DNA of 64,000 nt from NCBI GenBank assembly GCA_947452455.1, contig CANGBX010000002.1, positions 1 to 64,000 on the forward strand, given 5' to 3'. This document shows positions 25,222 through 34,485 of the stretch, in pieces. Position 1 is the stretch's first letter. Each line of letters starts with the position of its first letter. The translations under genes and the position numbers were made by a program. Source of the DNA: Beijerinckiaceae bacterium (GTDB taxonomy: Bacteria > Pseudomonadota > Alphaproteobacteria > Rhizobiales > Beijerinckiaceae). The notes below the pieces were generated by a model. It was not told the origin of the DNA and made no database searches. It saw only the letters and a program-made list of their open reading frames with translations.

Positions 25222-26237
25222 GCAGGCAGAACTTCTGTGAGTGCGCGTGCCACGCGCACACCCGTGTCGACTTCATCAAGCACGTTGCGGCGCAGACGAT
25301 GGCGTAGCGCGAGCGGAGCCACTTTGCGCAAATGTGCTGCCGTCACCTGTTTGGCGCCATCAAGGGCTGCTGCCGCGCGCGCGGCGCGGATGAGTGTGAT
25401 CTCGCCACGAATACCATCAGAGCCCAATGTCATGCAGAGTTTGACAGCTTTTTCGAGAACGTCATCGGGCACATTCACATCGCCGATCATGGTTTGTGCG
25501 CGTTTGATGCGGCGGCGGATCTTGTCTTCTTCTTTTTGCCAGCTTTCGACAAAGGCCGCGCGGTCGCGTTCAAACAGATCACGGCGCTTTACCACTTCAA
25601 TGCGGTCAGCCATGTCTGTGGGCGTTTTCACTTCAAGGCACAGGCCGAAGCGGTCCAGCAATTGCGGACGCAATTCGCCTTCTTCGGGATTGCCTGAGCC
25701 CACCAGCACGAAGCGGGCAGGGTGGCGCAGACTGAAGCCTTCGCGCTCGACAACATTTTCGCCAGAGGCGGTCACATCGAGCAGAAGATCGACGAGGTGA
25801 TCTTCAAGCAGATTGACTTCATCAATATAGAGAAAGCCGCCATGGGCGCGGGCCAGCAAGCCGGGCTCGAATTTCTTTTCACCACCAGCAAGCGCGCGTT
25901 CAATATCGAGCGCGCCGGTGATGCGGTCTTCTGTGGCACCAAGCGGCAGATCAACCACCGGCATGGGCTCAAGCTTGCTCTTTGCCGTTTTGCCCGGTGC
26001 GCATGTGTCGCACAGACCCGCCGTGCGCTCGGGTGCACAATTATAGGAACAACCAGCCACGACACTGCGTTTGGGAAGGAGAGCCGCCAAAGCGCGCACA
26101 GCCGTTGATTTACCGGTCCCGCGATCACCAAAAACGAGAACCCCGCCAACGCCCTGGTCAACGGCGGCAATCAGGAGGGCAAGTTTCATGTCCTCCTGGC
26201 CAACAATGGCGGCGAATGGATAGACCTGCCTCATCAC
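25218..26237 (-). CDS. bchI: Magnesium chelatase ATPase subunit I
   Basis: AAA+ motor that powers Mg insertion into protoporphyrin. Walker A is GDRGTGKS at residues 37-44, and Walker B is within LYIDEVNLLEDH near 132-143. Length is 339 residues. The start may be GTG at 26237 or ATG at 26234. There is no convincing ribosome-binding site, and a PpsR-type operator ends only about six bases upstream, which raises the possibility of a very short or absent leader. It is coupled to bchD. Confidence 0.97.
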   Translation of the reverse strand: MMRQVYPFAAIVGQEDMKLALLIAAVDQGVGGVLVFGDRGTGKSTAVRALAALLPKRSVVAGCSYNCAPERTAGLCDTCAPGKTAKSKLEPMPVVDLPLGATEDRITGALDIERALAGGEKKFEPGLLARAHGGFLYIDEVNLLEDHLVDLLLDVTASGENVVEREGFSLRHPARFVLVGSGNPEEGELRPQLLDRFGLCLEVKTPTDMADRIEVVKRRDLFERDRAAFVESWQKEEDKIRRRIKRAQTMIGDVNVPDDVLEKAVKLCMTLGSDGIRGEITLIRAARAAAALDGAKQVTAAHLRKVAPLALRHRLRRNVLDEVDTGVRVARALTEVLPA

Positions 26238-26242
26238 ATACC

Positions 26243-26274
26243 TGTCTGAATATTATGACACATTCTACTGTCAC
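26243..26274 (-). promoter_or_regulatory. Putative PpsR operator between bchI-bchD and tspO
   Basis: An exact TGT-N12-ACA (TGT at 26243-26245, ACA at 26258-26260) matches the PpsR/CrtJ consensus. A third half-site, TGTCA, is at 26269-26273. In the bchI direction the order is GTGACA, TGTCA, AGACA with starts 13 bases apart, the same as at the PucC-bchP operon. The distal GTGACA may serve as -35. The palindrome lies within 6-23 bases of the bchI start codon. The divergent tspO could be co-regulated. Confidence 0.6.
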
Positions 26275-26354
26275 TTTCGCCGATCCGGTCAGGAATAGCA
26301 ATGTTGGGGTCTGGGCTTTTGGGCGTATAAGGATAACAGGAGACACGGGCCATC

Positions 26355-26828
26355 ATGACCATTCTGCTGAGTTTCATCGCCGCGAATTTGCTCGCTGCCT
26401 CCTCTGGCGCTTTTTTCAAGCCCGGTGATTGGTATGAAAGCCTGGCCAAGCCCTCTTGGCGTCCACCGAACTGGCTCTTTGCCCCCGCATGGATGGTGCT
26501 CTTTCTGCTCAACGCCTATGCCGGATCAAAGGCCTACGAGGCGGCTTCCTCCGAAGCTCTGCCGACCATGCTCATCGTCTACGGGGTGAGTCTGGCCTTT
26601 AATGCCGCTTGGTCGGGTCTGTTCTTCGGGTTGAAACGCCCCGACTGGGCGCTGATTGACCTCATCTTCCTCTGGTTTTCGATTGTGGTGCAGATCATCG
26701 TCTTTGCATCGATTGATACCGAGGCGGCCTGGCTCGTTGTGCCCTATCTCGCTTGGGTGAGTTTTGCGGGCGTCCTTAATCTCGTCATGTGGCGTTTGAA
26801 CCGCGAGCGCATTCTCGCGCGGGCCTGA
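26355..26828 (+). CDS. tspO: TspO/MBR-family tryptophan-rich sensory protein
   Basis: Outer-membrane tetrapyrrole-binding sensor; in Rhodobacter sphaeroides TspO dampens expression of PpsR-controlled photosynthesis genes under oxygen. A 157-residue protein with five hydrophobic helices and the family motif KPSWRPPNWLFAPAW near residues 30-44. It is divergent from bchI across 117 bases that contain the PpsR-type operator. No photosynthesis gene lies beyond it, so it marks the edge of the cluster. Confidence 0.95.
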   Translation: MTILLSFIAANLLAASSGAFFKPGDWYESLAKPSWRPPNWLFAPAWMVLFLLNAYAGSKAYEAASSEALPTMLIVYGVSLAFNAAWSGLFFGLKRPDWALIDLIFLWFSIVVQIIVFASIDTEAAWLVVPYLAWVSFAGVLNLVMWRLNRERILARA

Positions 26829-26855
26829 GATTTGAGTCTTTCTTAACCGTCCTTC

Positions 26856-26881
26856 GGAACCAGCCCTTAAGCGCTGGCGTG
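26856..26881 (+). promoter_or_regulatory. Weak EcfG-like promoter match upstream of flagellin
   Basis: GGAAC at 26856-26860 is followed after 17 bases by CGTG at 26878-26881. The general stress sigma factor of alphaproteobacteria prefers GGAAC-N16/17-CGTT, so this is one base off. It lies about 115 bases before the flagellin start. It may be chance. Confidence 0.25.
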
Positions 26882-26997
26882 TTTTCATGATGATCACGAC
26901 GGTGCGTGGATGCGAGGAATGCTCCAAGCGGCATGAGGCCAATCCGTTGTGCTGGTGCAAATCCAGCATGTCCCTCTTTCATTATGGGACAGACATC

Positions 26998-27927
26998 ATG
27001 ACAAGCCTTTTGACGAATGCTTCTGCCATTACCGCGCTGCAGAATCTCAGCGCGACCAACAGGGCGATGCAAACGACGCAGGACCGTATTTCTACGGGCA
27101 TGCGCGTTGCCAACGCCTCTGACAATGCGGCCTATTGGTCCATTGCCACGACCATGCGCTCAGATAACAACGCATTGTCGACGGTGAAGGATGCTCTGGG
27201 CATGGGCTCGGCAACCGTTGACGTTGCGTCGGCTGCGCTGAAGACCACGGCCGATCTGGTCACACAGATCAAATCGAAACTTGTTGCTGCGCTGCAGCCC
27301 GGCATTGATCGCACCAAGGTTCAGGGTGAAATCAAGCAGCTGCAGGATCAAATCAAGTCGGTGGCTGAATCCTCCACCTTTTCGGGCCAGAACTGGCTTT
27401 CGGTGGATTCGGGTGCAACGGACTATAATGCGACCAAAAGCATTGTGGCCTCGTTCACACGTTCTGGCACGGATGTGTCAACGGGAACCATTGATGTCGA
27501 TACGTCTACGGTTTCCTTGTTTGATGAAGACGCCACAGGCGAAGGCATCATCGACAAGGCCCGTGATTCCGGTGGTACGACAGGTGTTGCTGTCAGCGAC
27601 ATGGATATTTCGACCCTCACCGATTCCAGCGCGGACCAGACGACCTTGAAGGAATATATCAGCATCACAGACGCGGCTTTGACCGACGTCACCACGGCTG
27701 CGAGTGACCTCGGTGCCGTGAAAACCCGTATCGGCATGCAATCCGACTTCGTCGGCAATCTGATGGATGCCGTCACGAAGGGTATTGGTCAGCTGGTTGA
27801 TGCCGATATGAATCAGGAATCGACACGGCTTCAGGCTCTGCAGGTGCAGCAGCAGCTGGGTGTGCAGTCCCTGTCGATTGCCAACCAGTCGAGTCAGCAG
27901 ATTCTGTCGCTCTTCCGCGGCGGCTAG
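26998..27927 (+). CDS. Flagellin
   Basis: Filament protein of 309 residues. The conserved N-terminal coiled-coil region (SLLTNASAITALQNL at about 3-17 and RISTGMRVANASDNAAYW near 29-46) and the C-terminal helix (ending SQQILSLFRGG) are both present, with a short variable middle as in alphaproteobacterial flagellins. The ATG at 26998 is chosen because the conserved N-terminus begins there; the open frame extends upstream without similarity. No other flagellar gene is in the window, so this is an isolated copy between tspO and a chromate transporter. It has its own terminator. Expression and assembly would rely on genes elsewhere. Confidence 0.95.
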   Translation: MTSLLTNASAITALQNLSATNRAMQTTQDRISTGMRVANASDNAAYWSIATTMRSDNNALSTVKDALGMGSATVDVASAALKTTADLVTQIKSKLVAALQPGIDRTKVQGEIKQLQDQIKSVAESSTFSGQNWLSVDSGATDYNATKSIVASFTRSGTDVSTGTIDVDTSTVSLFDEDATGEGIIDKARDSGGTTGVAVSDMDISTLTDSSADQTTLKEYISITDAALTDVTTAASDLGAVKTRIGMQSDFVGNLMDAVTKGIGQLVDADMNQESTRLQALQVQQQLGVQSLSIANQSSQQILSLFRGG

Positions 27928-27948
27928 TCTGCCCGACACAAAACAAGG

Positions 27949-27979
27949 AAAGCCCGCCAGAACATCGGCGGGCTTTTTT
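27949..27979 (+). terminator. Intrinsic terminator of the flagellin gene
   Basis: Stem AAAGCCCGCC (27949-27958) pairs with GGCGGGCTTT (27967-27976), with an 8-base loop and a T-run through 27979. It begins 21 bases after the flagellin stop. Confidence 0.92.
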
Positions 27980-28068
27980 GTTTTCAGAGTTTTGAACCTT
28001 TTTTCGTCTGCGCTTTGGGGGCTATCCCGCGCCTTGATCACCTGCCCAAAGCGGCGCAGAAAGGTTTC

Positions 28069-28647
28069 ATGAAAAGTGAGCGCGAATCCTCAAAGAGCCT
28101 CGACGGCCGCCCGATCACGCTGGGTGAATTGTTCATGGGCTTTGCCCAGATGGGCCTCTATGGCTTTGGCGGGGTCGCGACCATTGCCCGCCACGTCATC
28201 GTCGAAAAGCGCCGCTGGATGAGCGAGTATGACTATGCCTCGGTGCTCGGCATGGGGCAGATCCTGCCCGGTGGCAATATTATCAATATGACGATCATTC
28301 TGGGCGACCGCTTCCAGGGCCCGCTCGGCTCCATTGTGGCGCTATCTGGCCTGATGATCATGCCGACCATCATCCTACTGGCGCTGACCACCATTTATGA
28401 CGCCTTCGCCTCCAATCCGGATGTGCGGGCGGCAACGGTCGGGGCAGGGGCGGCGGCCGCCGGCCTCATCATCGGGCTCGGGCTCAAAATGGGCAGGAAT
28501 CTGAAGCTCCGGCCCATCCATCTGGCCTTTGCCATTGCCACTTTCATCTGCATGGCCGTCCTGCGTCTGCCCTTTATCGGGGTGGTGCTGGTCATGACGC
28601 CGCTTTGCATTGCTGCCACTTTCTGGAGCCGCCGCAATGTGGAGTGA
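28069..28647 (+). CDS. Chromate transporter, N-terminal half-type (short-chain CHR family)
   Basis: A 192-residue membrane protein of the chromate ion transporter (CHR) family, half the length of long-chain ChrA. The FGGVATIARH and GMGQILPGGN segments (near residues 34-43 and 64-73) are family-like. It overlaps a second half-protein by 11 bases, the usual pair layout of short-chain CHR systems. The ATG at 28069 is taken; an upstream extension to 28015 has no support. The substrate is chromate by family only; other oxyanions are possible. Confidence 0.85.
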   Translation: MKSERESSKSLDGRPITLGELFMGFAQMGLYGFGGVATIARHVIVEKRRWMSEYDYASVLGMGQILPGGNIINMTIILGDRFQGPLGSIVALSGLMIMPTIILLALTTIYDAFASNPDVRAATVGAGAAAAGLIIGLGLKMGRNLKLRPIHLAFAIATFICMAVLRLPFIGVVLVMTPLCIAATFWSRRNVE

Positions 28648-29179
28648 TGATCCGATTGTGAAACTGGCCTTGGCTTTCGGCGCCCTGTCCCTCGTCTCGG
28701 TGGGGGGCGCACCCGCCATGATGCCGGAAATCCACCGCCTCGCGGTGGTGGTCAATGGCTGGCACACCAATGCCGAATTTGCCCGTGATATGGCGCTGGC
28801 CCAATCCGCGCCGGGGCCCAATTTTATGATGATCTCATTGGTCGGCTGGCGGGTGGCGGGTTTTCCGGGCCTGATGGCTGCAACATTGGCCGCCATTATC
28901 CCCTCCAGCATCATCGCCTTTATCGTCGGGCGGCTTTACACGCGTTTTTCACAGAAAGATTGGTTTAATGTCGCCCGCTCGGCGCTTCCCCCCATCGTTC
29001 TGGGCCTGATTGTGGCCTCTGGCGTGGTAACGGCCGGAGCGGCCGTTTCAGGCGCGATCGGCTTTGGCATCGTCATTCTGTCAGCCGCCATTGTCGCTCT
29101 GACCTCGCGGAACCCGCTTGTTGCCATAGGGGCAGGGGCTCTGATCGGACTGATTGCAGGGCGTTTAGGCTTCCTGTGA
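28637..29179 (+). CDS. Chromate transporter, C-terminal half-type (short-chain CHR family)
   Basis: Second half of a two-gene CHR transporter; 180 residues with about five or six membrane segments. It contains the paired signature VSVGGAPAMMPEIHR (near 16-30) and AQSAPGPNF (near 57-65). The ATG at 28637 lies within the end of the first gene, suggesting translational coupling and a hetero-oligomer. Confidence 0.85.
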   Translation: MWSDDPIVKLALAFGALSLVSVGGAPAMMPEIHRLAVVVNGWHTNAEFARDMALAQSAPGPNFMMISLVGWRVAGFPGLMAATLAAIIPSSIIAFIVGRLYTRFSQKDWFNVARSALPPIVLGLIVASGVVTAGAAVSGAIGFGIVILSAAIVALTSRNPLVAIGAGALIGLIAGRLGFL

Positions 29180-29374
29180 CTAGCCAAAAGTTTTTTGTCA
29201 TCCAAGCGTAATAACGCCACGTAAACAGGGCCCTGCTTCGTCCTGCCATCTTGCGCCCTTCGCTGCGCTGCGATACTCCTCCGCCGTCCTTTGAACCCCA
29301 TTGAGTCCCGCTTGGCGGAGGCCCAAAGGCGGATTGATTGACAGCCTGGATGTCTCCAGCCCTCGGGTCAGCGC

Positions 29375-29740
29375 ATGTCGAGCCTTCTTCAAGACTATCT
29401 GCCACTCGTGATTTTCATGGCCGTGGCAGGCGGCATTTCTGCCGCCTTGCTGATTGCTCCATTCGTGGTTGCTTATTCTAAGCCCGACCCCGAGAAACTC
29501 TCCGCCTATGAGTGCGGCTTCAATGCTTTCGACGATGCGCGCATGAAATTCGATGTGCGGTTTTATCTCGTCTCGCTCCTCTTCATTATTTTCGATCTCG
29601 AAGTGGCCTTCCTCTTTCCTTGGGCAGTTGCATTTAAGGATGTCGGATTGTTCGGCTTTTGGTCGATGATGATCTTCCTCGGCGTGCTGACGATCGGCTT
29701 CGCTTATGAATGGAAGAAGGGCGCGCTGGAGTGGGATTGA
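29375..29740 (+). CDS. nuoA: NADH-quinone oxidoreductase subunit A
   Basis: Small membrane subunit of complex I at the junction of the peripheral and membrane arms. Three hydrophobic helices in 121 residues; the family motif KLSAYECGF lies near residues 41-49 and [12 protein letters not shown] near 72-83. It is the first gene of the nuo operon; 195 bases separate it from the chromate genes, without a clear terminator. Its last base is the first base of the nuoB ATG. Confidence 0.96.
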   Translation: MSSLLQDYLPLVIFMAVAGGISAALLIAPFVVAYSKPDPEKLSAYECGFNAFDDARMKFDVRFYLVSLLFIIFDLEVAFLFPWAVAFKDVGLFGFWSMMIFLGVLTIGFAYEWKKGALEWD

Positions 29741-30312
29741 TGGAAAATTCTCAGACGCTCGTTGCTCCCGCCCCGCGCGGCATTCTCGATCCTGCCACCG
29801 GCAAGCCGGTTGGTGCGACCGATCCTTTCTTCGTCAATGTCTCCGATCAGCTCGCAGACCGTGGCTTTCTGCTGACCTCGGTCGATGATCTCATTGCATG
29901 GTCGCGCACCGGCTCGCTGATGTGGATGACATTTGGTCTTGCCTGCTGCGCGGTCGAGATGATGCAAATGTCCATGCCGCGCTATGACGCCGAGCGTTTT
30001 GGCTTTGCCCCGCGCGCCTCACCGCGCCAGTCGGACGTGATGATCGTCGCTGGCACGCTCACCAACAAAATGGCGCCTGCTTTGCGCAAGGTCTATGACC
30101 AGATGCCGGAGCCGCGCTACGTCATCTCCATGGGCTCGTGCGCCAATGGCGGCGGCTATTATCATTATTCCTATTCGGTGGTGCGTGGATGTGACCGCAT
30201 TGTGCCGGTCGACATTTATGTCCCCGGTTGCCCGCCATCGGCTGAGGCGCTGCTCTATGGTGTTCTTCTCTTGCAGAAGAAAATCCGTCGCACGTCCACG
30301 ATTGAACGCTAG
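29740..30312 (+). CDS. nuoB: NADH-quinone oxidoreductase subunit B
   Basis: Carries cluster N2, the last iron-sulfur centre before quinone. Ligands Cys69-Cys70, Cys134 and Cys164 are present in the usual spacing. Length is 190 residues from the ATG that overlaps the nuoA stop (TGATG); an extra ten upstream codons are just nuoA sequence. Confidence 0.97.
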   Translation: MENSQTLVAPAPRGILDPATGKPVGATDPFFVNVSDQLADRGFLLTSVDDLIAWSRTGSLMWMTFGLACCAVEMMQMSMPRYDAERFGFAPRASPRQSDVMIVAGTLTNKMAPALRKVYDQMPEPRYVISMGSCANGGGYYHYSYSVVRGCDRIVPVDIYVPGCPPSAEALLYGVLLLQKKIRRTSTIER

Positions 30313-30320
30313 AGGTTGAG

Positions 30321-30959
30321 ATGAGTGTTGAGACGGACATTCCGGCTGATGCTTCGCCCGCCTTCTCGGCAGTGGCTGAAGCTGCACGCCAAGCGCTCGG
30401 CGCGCTCGCGCTCGATATCAGCGAGGCCTATGGCGAAACCAATGTGAGCGTGGCGCGCGACACTATCGTTGCCGCTCTCACCGCATTGCGCGATCATCCG
30501 GCCACACTTTACAAGTGCTTCATCGACATTACGGCAGTTGATTATCCTGCCCGCGTCGAGCGTTTCGATGTTGTCTACCATCTGCTGTCGCCGCGCCATA
30601 ACACGCGCATCCGCGTGAAGTGCACGACGGACGAAATGTCGCCTGTGCCATCCGCCATTCCGGCATATCCGGCGGCAAACTGGTTCGAGCGCGAAACCTA
30701 CGACATGTTCGGCGTCTTCTTCTCGGGCCATCCCGATCTGCGCCGCATGCTGACCGACTATGGTTTTGAAGGTCATCCTTTGCGCAAAGATTTCCCGATG
30801 TCGGGCTTTGTGGAAGTGCGCTACGACGACGCCCAGAAGCGCGTGGTCTATGAGCCCGTGCGTCTCAATCAGGAATACCGCCAGTTCGATTTCCTCTCGC
30901 CGTGGGAAGGTGACACGCCTTACCGCCTGCCGGGTGACGAAAAGGCTGATCGCCCATGA
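30321..30959 (+). CDS. nuoC: NADH-quinone oxidoreductase subunit C
   Basis: The 30-kDa peripheral-arm subunit that packs against NuoD near the quinone site. The signature [12 protein letters not shown] lies around residues 117-128. Length is 212 residues, separate from nuoD (not fused), with a 4-base ATGA overlap to it. Confidence 0.96.
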   Translation: MSVETDIPADASPAFSAVAEAARQALGALALDISEAYGETNVSVARDTIVAALTALRDHPATLYKCFIDITAVDYPARVERFDVVYHLLSPRHNTRIRVKCTTDEMSPVPSAIPAYPAANWFERETYDMFGVFFSGHPDLRRMLTDYGFEGHPLRKDFPMSGFVEVRYDDAQKRVVYEPVRLNQEYRQFDFLSPWEGDTPYRLPGDEKADRP

Positions 30960-32161
30960 ACGCGCCCATGACCGAGCAACCCAAGACCCGCAATTTCTCG
31001 ATCAATTTCGGCCCGCAACATCCTGCCGCCCACGGCGTGTTGCGCTTGGTGCTGGAGCTTGATGGTGAAGTGGTCGAACGCGTCGATCCGCATATCGGAC
31101 TGCTGCATCGCGGCACCGAAAAGCTGATGGAAGCGCGCACCTATTTGCAGAACGTGCCTTATTTCGATCGTCTCGACTATGTCGCGCCGATGAACCAAGA
31201 GCATGCTTTCTGTCTCGCGATTGAAAAGCTGTTGCAGCTTGAAGTGCCGCGCCGCGCGCAGCTGATCCGTGTGCTCTTTTCGGAAGTCGGCCGTCTGCTG
31301 TCGCATCTTCTTAATCTCACCACACAGGCAATGGACGTTGGCGCGTTGACGCCGCCGCTCTGGGGCTTTGAGGAACGCGAAAAGCTGATGGTGTTTTACG
31401 AGCGCGCATCGGGTGCGCGTTTGCACGCCAATTATTTCCGCCCCGGCGGCGTGGCGCGTGATCTGCCAGAGGCGCTCATCAATGATATGGAAGCATTCTG
31501 TGATCCTTTCCTGAAAGTCTGCGACGATCTGGAAGCGCTCTTCATCGACAACCGCATCTTCAAGCAGCGCAATGTCGATATCGGCGTTGTCTCGCTGGAA
31601 GAATGCTGGGCTTGGGGTTTCTCGGGCGTGATGGTGCGTGGCTCTGGCGCGCCGTGGGATTTGCGCAAGTCGCAGCCCTACGAATGTTACGAAGAAATGG
31701 ACTTCGACATTCCGGTTGGCAAGAACTGCGATAATTATGATCGTCAGGTCATCCGCATGGAAGAGATGCGCCAATCTGTGCGCATCATGAAGCAATGCAT
31801 CGCCAAACTGCGCGAGCCCGCAGGGCAGGGCGAGGTGCTGGCGCCCAATCATAAAGTGACGCCGCCGCGCCGTGGCCAGATGAAGCGTTCGATGGAAGCG
31901 CTCATCCACCACTTCAAACTTTATACAGAAGGCTTCCACGTGCCTGCTGGTGAAGTCTATGCCGCGGTGGAAGCGCCCAAGGGCGAGTTCGGCGTCTATC
32001 TCGTTTCAGACGGCACCGATAAGCCTTATCGCTGCAAGATCCGCGCACCTGGCTTTGCTCATTTGCAGGCGATGGACTTCATGTGCCGCAAGCACATGCT
32101 GGCTGACGTGTCTGCGATTTTGGGTTCGCTCGACATCGTCTTTGGTGAGGTGGATCGCTGA
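30956..32161 (+). CDS. nuoD: NADH-quinone oxidoreductase subunit D
   Basis: The 49-kDa subunit that forms the quinone-binding cavity with NuoB and is related to [NiFe]-hydrogenase large subunits. The N-terminal [15 protein letters not shown] motif (about 16-30) and [17 protein letters not shown] (near 310-326) are typical. Length is 401 residues. A second in-frame ATG at 30968 could also be used. After it the operon is interrupted by a small gene before nuoE. Confidence 0.97.
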   Translation: MNAPMTEQPKTRNFSINFGPQHPAAHGVLRLVLELDGEVVERVDPHIGLLHRGTEKLMEARTYLQNVPYFDRLDYVAPMNQEHAFCLAIEKLLQLEVPRRAQLIRVLFSEVGRLLSHLLNLTTQAMDVGALTPPLWGFEEREKLMVFYERASGARLHANYFRPGGVARDLPEALINDMEAFCDPFLKVCDDLEALFIDNRIFKQRNVDIGVVSLEECWAWGFSGVMVRGSGAPWDLRKSQPYECYEEMDFDIPVGKNCDNYDRQVIRMEEMRQSVRIMKQCIAKLREPAGQGEVLAPNHKVTPPRRGQMKRSMEALIHHFKLYTEGFHVPAGEVYAAVEAPKGEFGVYLVSDGTDKPYRCKIRAPGFAHLQAMDFMCRKHMLADVSAILGSLDIVFGEVDR

Positions 32162-32215
32162 TGCGCCTTGTTGGAACACATCACGCGCTGACGCGCGCAA
32201 CGCAAGGAGGTCGTT

Positions 32216-32449
32216 ATGGAATTGCGTCCTGATGCCGGTGCGCGTTTGCGTGAAGCGATCCGCTACATTCCGTTTGCGATTCTCATCTTTGTGGCGAGCC
32301 GCATTCTCTTCGATCTTCTGGCTGACAAGCCGATGTTCTGGTCGTCGGATGAATCGCTTTTGGCCTTTTTGTGGAGCGGGCTCATTGCCGGCCCCTTCAT
32401 CCTTTTTGCGCTGTTGGTTTCAGCGCAGAAGAACAAATCCGGGAACTGA
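32216..32449 (+). CDS. Small two-helix membrane protein inside the nuo operon, unknown
   Basis: A 77-residue protein with two hydrophobic helices (about 17-35 and 47-68), a polar loop between and a basic C-terminus. No family is recognised. It has an excellent ribosome-binding site (AAGGAGG at 32204-32210, five bases before ATG) and lies 54 bases after nuoD and 2 bases before nuoE, so it is very likely translated and co-transcribed with complex I. Candidate roles are an accessory subunit or an assembly helper, by inference only. Confidence 0.75.
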   Translation: MELRPDAGARLREAIRYIPFAILIFVASRILFDLLADKPMFWSSDESLLAFLWSGLIAGPFILFALLVSAQKNKSGN

Positions 32450-32451
32450 TC

Positions 32452-33096
32452 ATGTCCGTGCGTCGACTGGCAGAGGAACAACCGGCGAGCTTCGAATTCA
32501 CGCCCGAGAATTTGGCGTGGGCGAATGCGCAGATCGCCAAATATCCGGAAGGCCGCCAAGCCTCGGCGGTCATTCCGCTGTTGTGGCAGGCGCAGAAGCA
32601 GCACAATTACTGGCTGCCCAAGCCCGCGATCGAAAAGGTCGCGGACATGCTCGACATGCCGTTTATTCGCGTGCTCGAAATCGCGACCTTCTACACGATG
32701 TTCAATCTGGAGCCGGTCGGCCGCTTTTTCATCCAGATGTGCGGCACGACGCCCTGCATGTTGCGTGGCTCCGACGAGATCAAGGCCGTGCTTGCGCGCC
32801 GCGTGGGTGAGCAAAAGATGGTCTCGGCCGACGGCAATTTCGCTTGGCTCGAAGTCGAGTGCTTGGGCGCTTGCTGCAATGCGCCGATGGTGCAGATCAA
32901 CGACGATTATTACGAAGACCTCACGGCTGAAAATTTCGAGAAGCTTCTCGATGATCTCGCCGCGGGTCGTCCGGTGCATGTGGGTTCGCAGACGGGCCGT
33001 CGCTCGTCGGAGCCTGCGGGCAAGCTCACCACACTCACTTCATTCTATGGAGACGATGGCCGCTCTGGCCCCGCCTCCGACAAGACACAAGCCTGA
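32452..33096 (+). CDS. nuoE: NADH-quinone oxidoreductase subunit E
   Basis: Thioredoxin-like 24-kDa subunit carrying the [2Fe-2S] cluster N1a. Cysteines are in CGTTPC (near residues 98-103) and CLGACC (near 138-143). Length is 214 residues, with a low-complexity C-terminal tail. The ATG at 32452 follows the small gene by 2 bases; the open frame further upstream has no support. Confidence 0.96.
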   Translation: MSVRRLAEEQPASFEFTPENLAWANAQIAKYPEGRQASAVIPLLWQAQKQHNYWLPKPAIEKVADMLDMPFIRVLEIATFYTMFNLEPVGRFFIQMCGTTPCMLRGSDEIKAVLARRVGEQKMVSADGNFAWLEVECLGACCNAPMVQINDDYYEDLTAENFEKLLDDLAAGRPVHVGSQTGRRSSEPAGKLTTLTSFYGDDGRSGPASDKTQA

Positions 33097-33107
33097 AGGT
33101 CCGCGAC

Positions 33108-34412
33108 ATGCTTGACGACAAGGATCGCATCTTCACCAACCTCTACGGCTACGGCGATTGGGGCCTCAAAGGCGCCATGGCGCGCGGCGCGTGGGACAAT
33201 ACAAAAGGCCTGATTGAAAAGGGCAAGGACTGGATCATCGAAGAGATGAAGGCCTCTGGCCTTCGTGGTCGCGGTGGTGCGGGCTTTCCCACGGGCCTCA
33301 AGTGGTCCTTCATGCCCAAGCCCGATCCGCTGCGCCCCTCCTATCTTGTCGTGAATGCTGACGAGTCAGAGCCCGGCACCTGCAAAGACCGCGAGATCAT
33401 GCGCAATGATCCGCACCTGCTCATCGAAGGCTGCATGATTGCGTCTTTCGCCATGGGTGCGCATGCTTGCTACGTCTATCTGCGCGGCGAATATATTCTG
33501 GAGCGCGAGCATCTGCAGGCGGCGGTCGATCAGGCCTATGCAGCGGGTCTTGTTGGCAAGAACAACAAGAACGGCTGGCCGTTCGACATTTACGTTCATC
33601 ACGGCGCGGGCGCTTATATCTGCGGTGAAGAAACGGCGCTGCTCGAAAGTCTTGAAGGCAAGAAGGGCATGCCGCGTCTAAAGCCGCCGTTCCCCGCCAA
33701 TATGGGCCTCTATGGCTGCCCGACGACCGTGAACAATGTCGAGTCCATTGCTGTGGCACCGACAATCTTGCGTCGAGGTGCGGCTTGGTTCTCGTCTTTT
33801 GGCGCGAAGAACAATGCCGGTACGAAGCTCTTCTGCGTGTCGGGCCATGTGAACACGCCTTGCAACGTTGAAGAAGCCATGTCGCTTCCTTTCCGCGAGC
33901 TGATTGATCGCCATTGCGGCGGCATACGTGGCGGTTGGGATAATTTGCTGGCCGTTATTCCGGGCGGCTCGTCGGTGCCTTGCGTTCCCGCGCATGAGAT
34001 CATCGATGCGGCGATGGATTTCGACACATTGCGTGGTCTGAAGTCGGGTCTTGGTACTGCTGCTGTGATCGTGCTCGACAAGTCGACCGACATTGTGCGC
34101 GCCATCACGCGTATTTCTTACTTCTACAAACATGAGAGCTGTGGCCAGTGCACGCCATGCCGTGAAGGCACGGGCTGGATGTGGCGCGTGCTGACCCGCA
34201 TGTGCGAGGGCCGCGCGCAGAAGCGCGAAATCGACATGCTTCTCGAAGTCTCAACCCAGATTGAAGGTCACACGATCTGCGCGCTGGGTGATGCGGCGGC
34301 TTGGCCTGTGCAGGGTCTCATCCGTCATTTCCGTCACGAGATTGAAAAGCGCATCGACGACTATTCGGCAAACCCGCATAGCGACACGGTGGCGCCGCTC
34401 GCGGCTGAGTGA
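33108..34412 (+). CDS. nuoF: NADH-quinone oxidoreductase subunit F
   Basis: The 51-kDa subunit that binds NADH, FMN and the N3 [4Fe-4S] cluster. The glycine-rich nucleotide motif [10 protein letters not shown] lies near residues 55-64, and the cluster motif [12 protein letters not shown] near 343-354, with a later cysteine in [11 protein letters not shown]. Length is 434 residues. A GC-rich hairpin follows before nuoG. Confidence 0.97.
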   Translation: MLDDKDRIFTNLYGYGDWGLKGAMARGAWDNTKGLIEKGKDWIIEEMKASGLRGRGGAGFPTGLKWSFMPKPDPLRPSYLVVNADESEPGTCKDREIMRNDPHLLIEGCMIASFAMGAHACYVYLRGEYILEREHLQAAVDQAYAAGLVGKNNKNGWPFDIYVHHGAGAYICGEETALLESLEGKKGMPRLKPPFPANMGLYGCPTTVNNVESIAVAPTILRRGAAWFSSFGAKNNAGTKLFCVSGHVNTPCNVEEAMSLPFRELIDRHCGGIRGGWDNLLAVIPGGSSVPCVPAHEIIDAAMDFDTLRGLKSGLGTAAVIVLDKSTDIVRAITRISYFYKHESCGQCTPCREGTGWMWRVLTRMCEGRAQKREIDMLLEVSTQIEGHTICALGDAAAWPVQGLIRHFRHEIEKRIDDYSANPHSDTVAPLAAE

Positions 34413-34420
34413 AAATAATT

Positions 34421-34437
34421 CCGCCGGTCTCCGGCGG
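34421..34437 (+). other. GC-rich hairpin between nuoF and nuoG
   Basis: A perfect 7-bp stem (CCGCCGG at 34421-34427, CCGGCGG at 34431-34437) with a 3-base loop, 9 bases after the nuoF stop and about 50 before the nuoG GTG. No T-run follows. It may be a partial attenuator or an RNA-processing or stability element that changes the subunit ratio; this is inference. Confidence 0.5.
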
Positions 34438-34485
34438 CCTTGAGTTGAACGAACGCGCCCAGCGCGGAAAGCAGGAGTGGCCTAA

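Noticed and set aside
29180-29374. Promoter of the nuo operon
   Set aside because: A TTGACA occurs at 29338-29343, but no fitting -10 follows. The gap was read on both strands and no gene, terminator or clear promoter could be supported.
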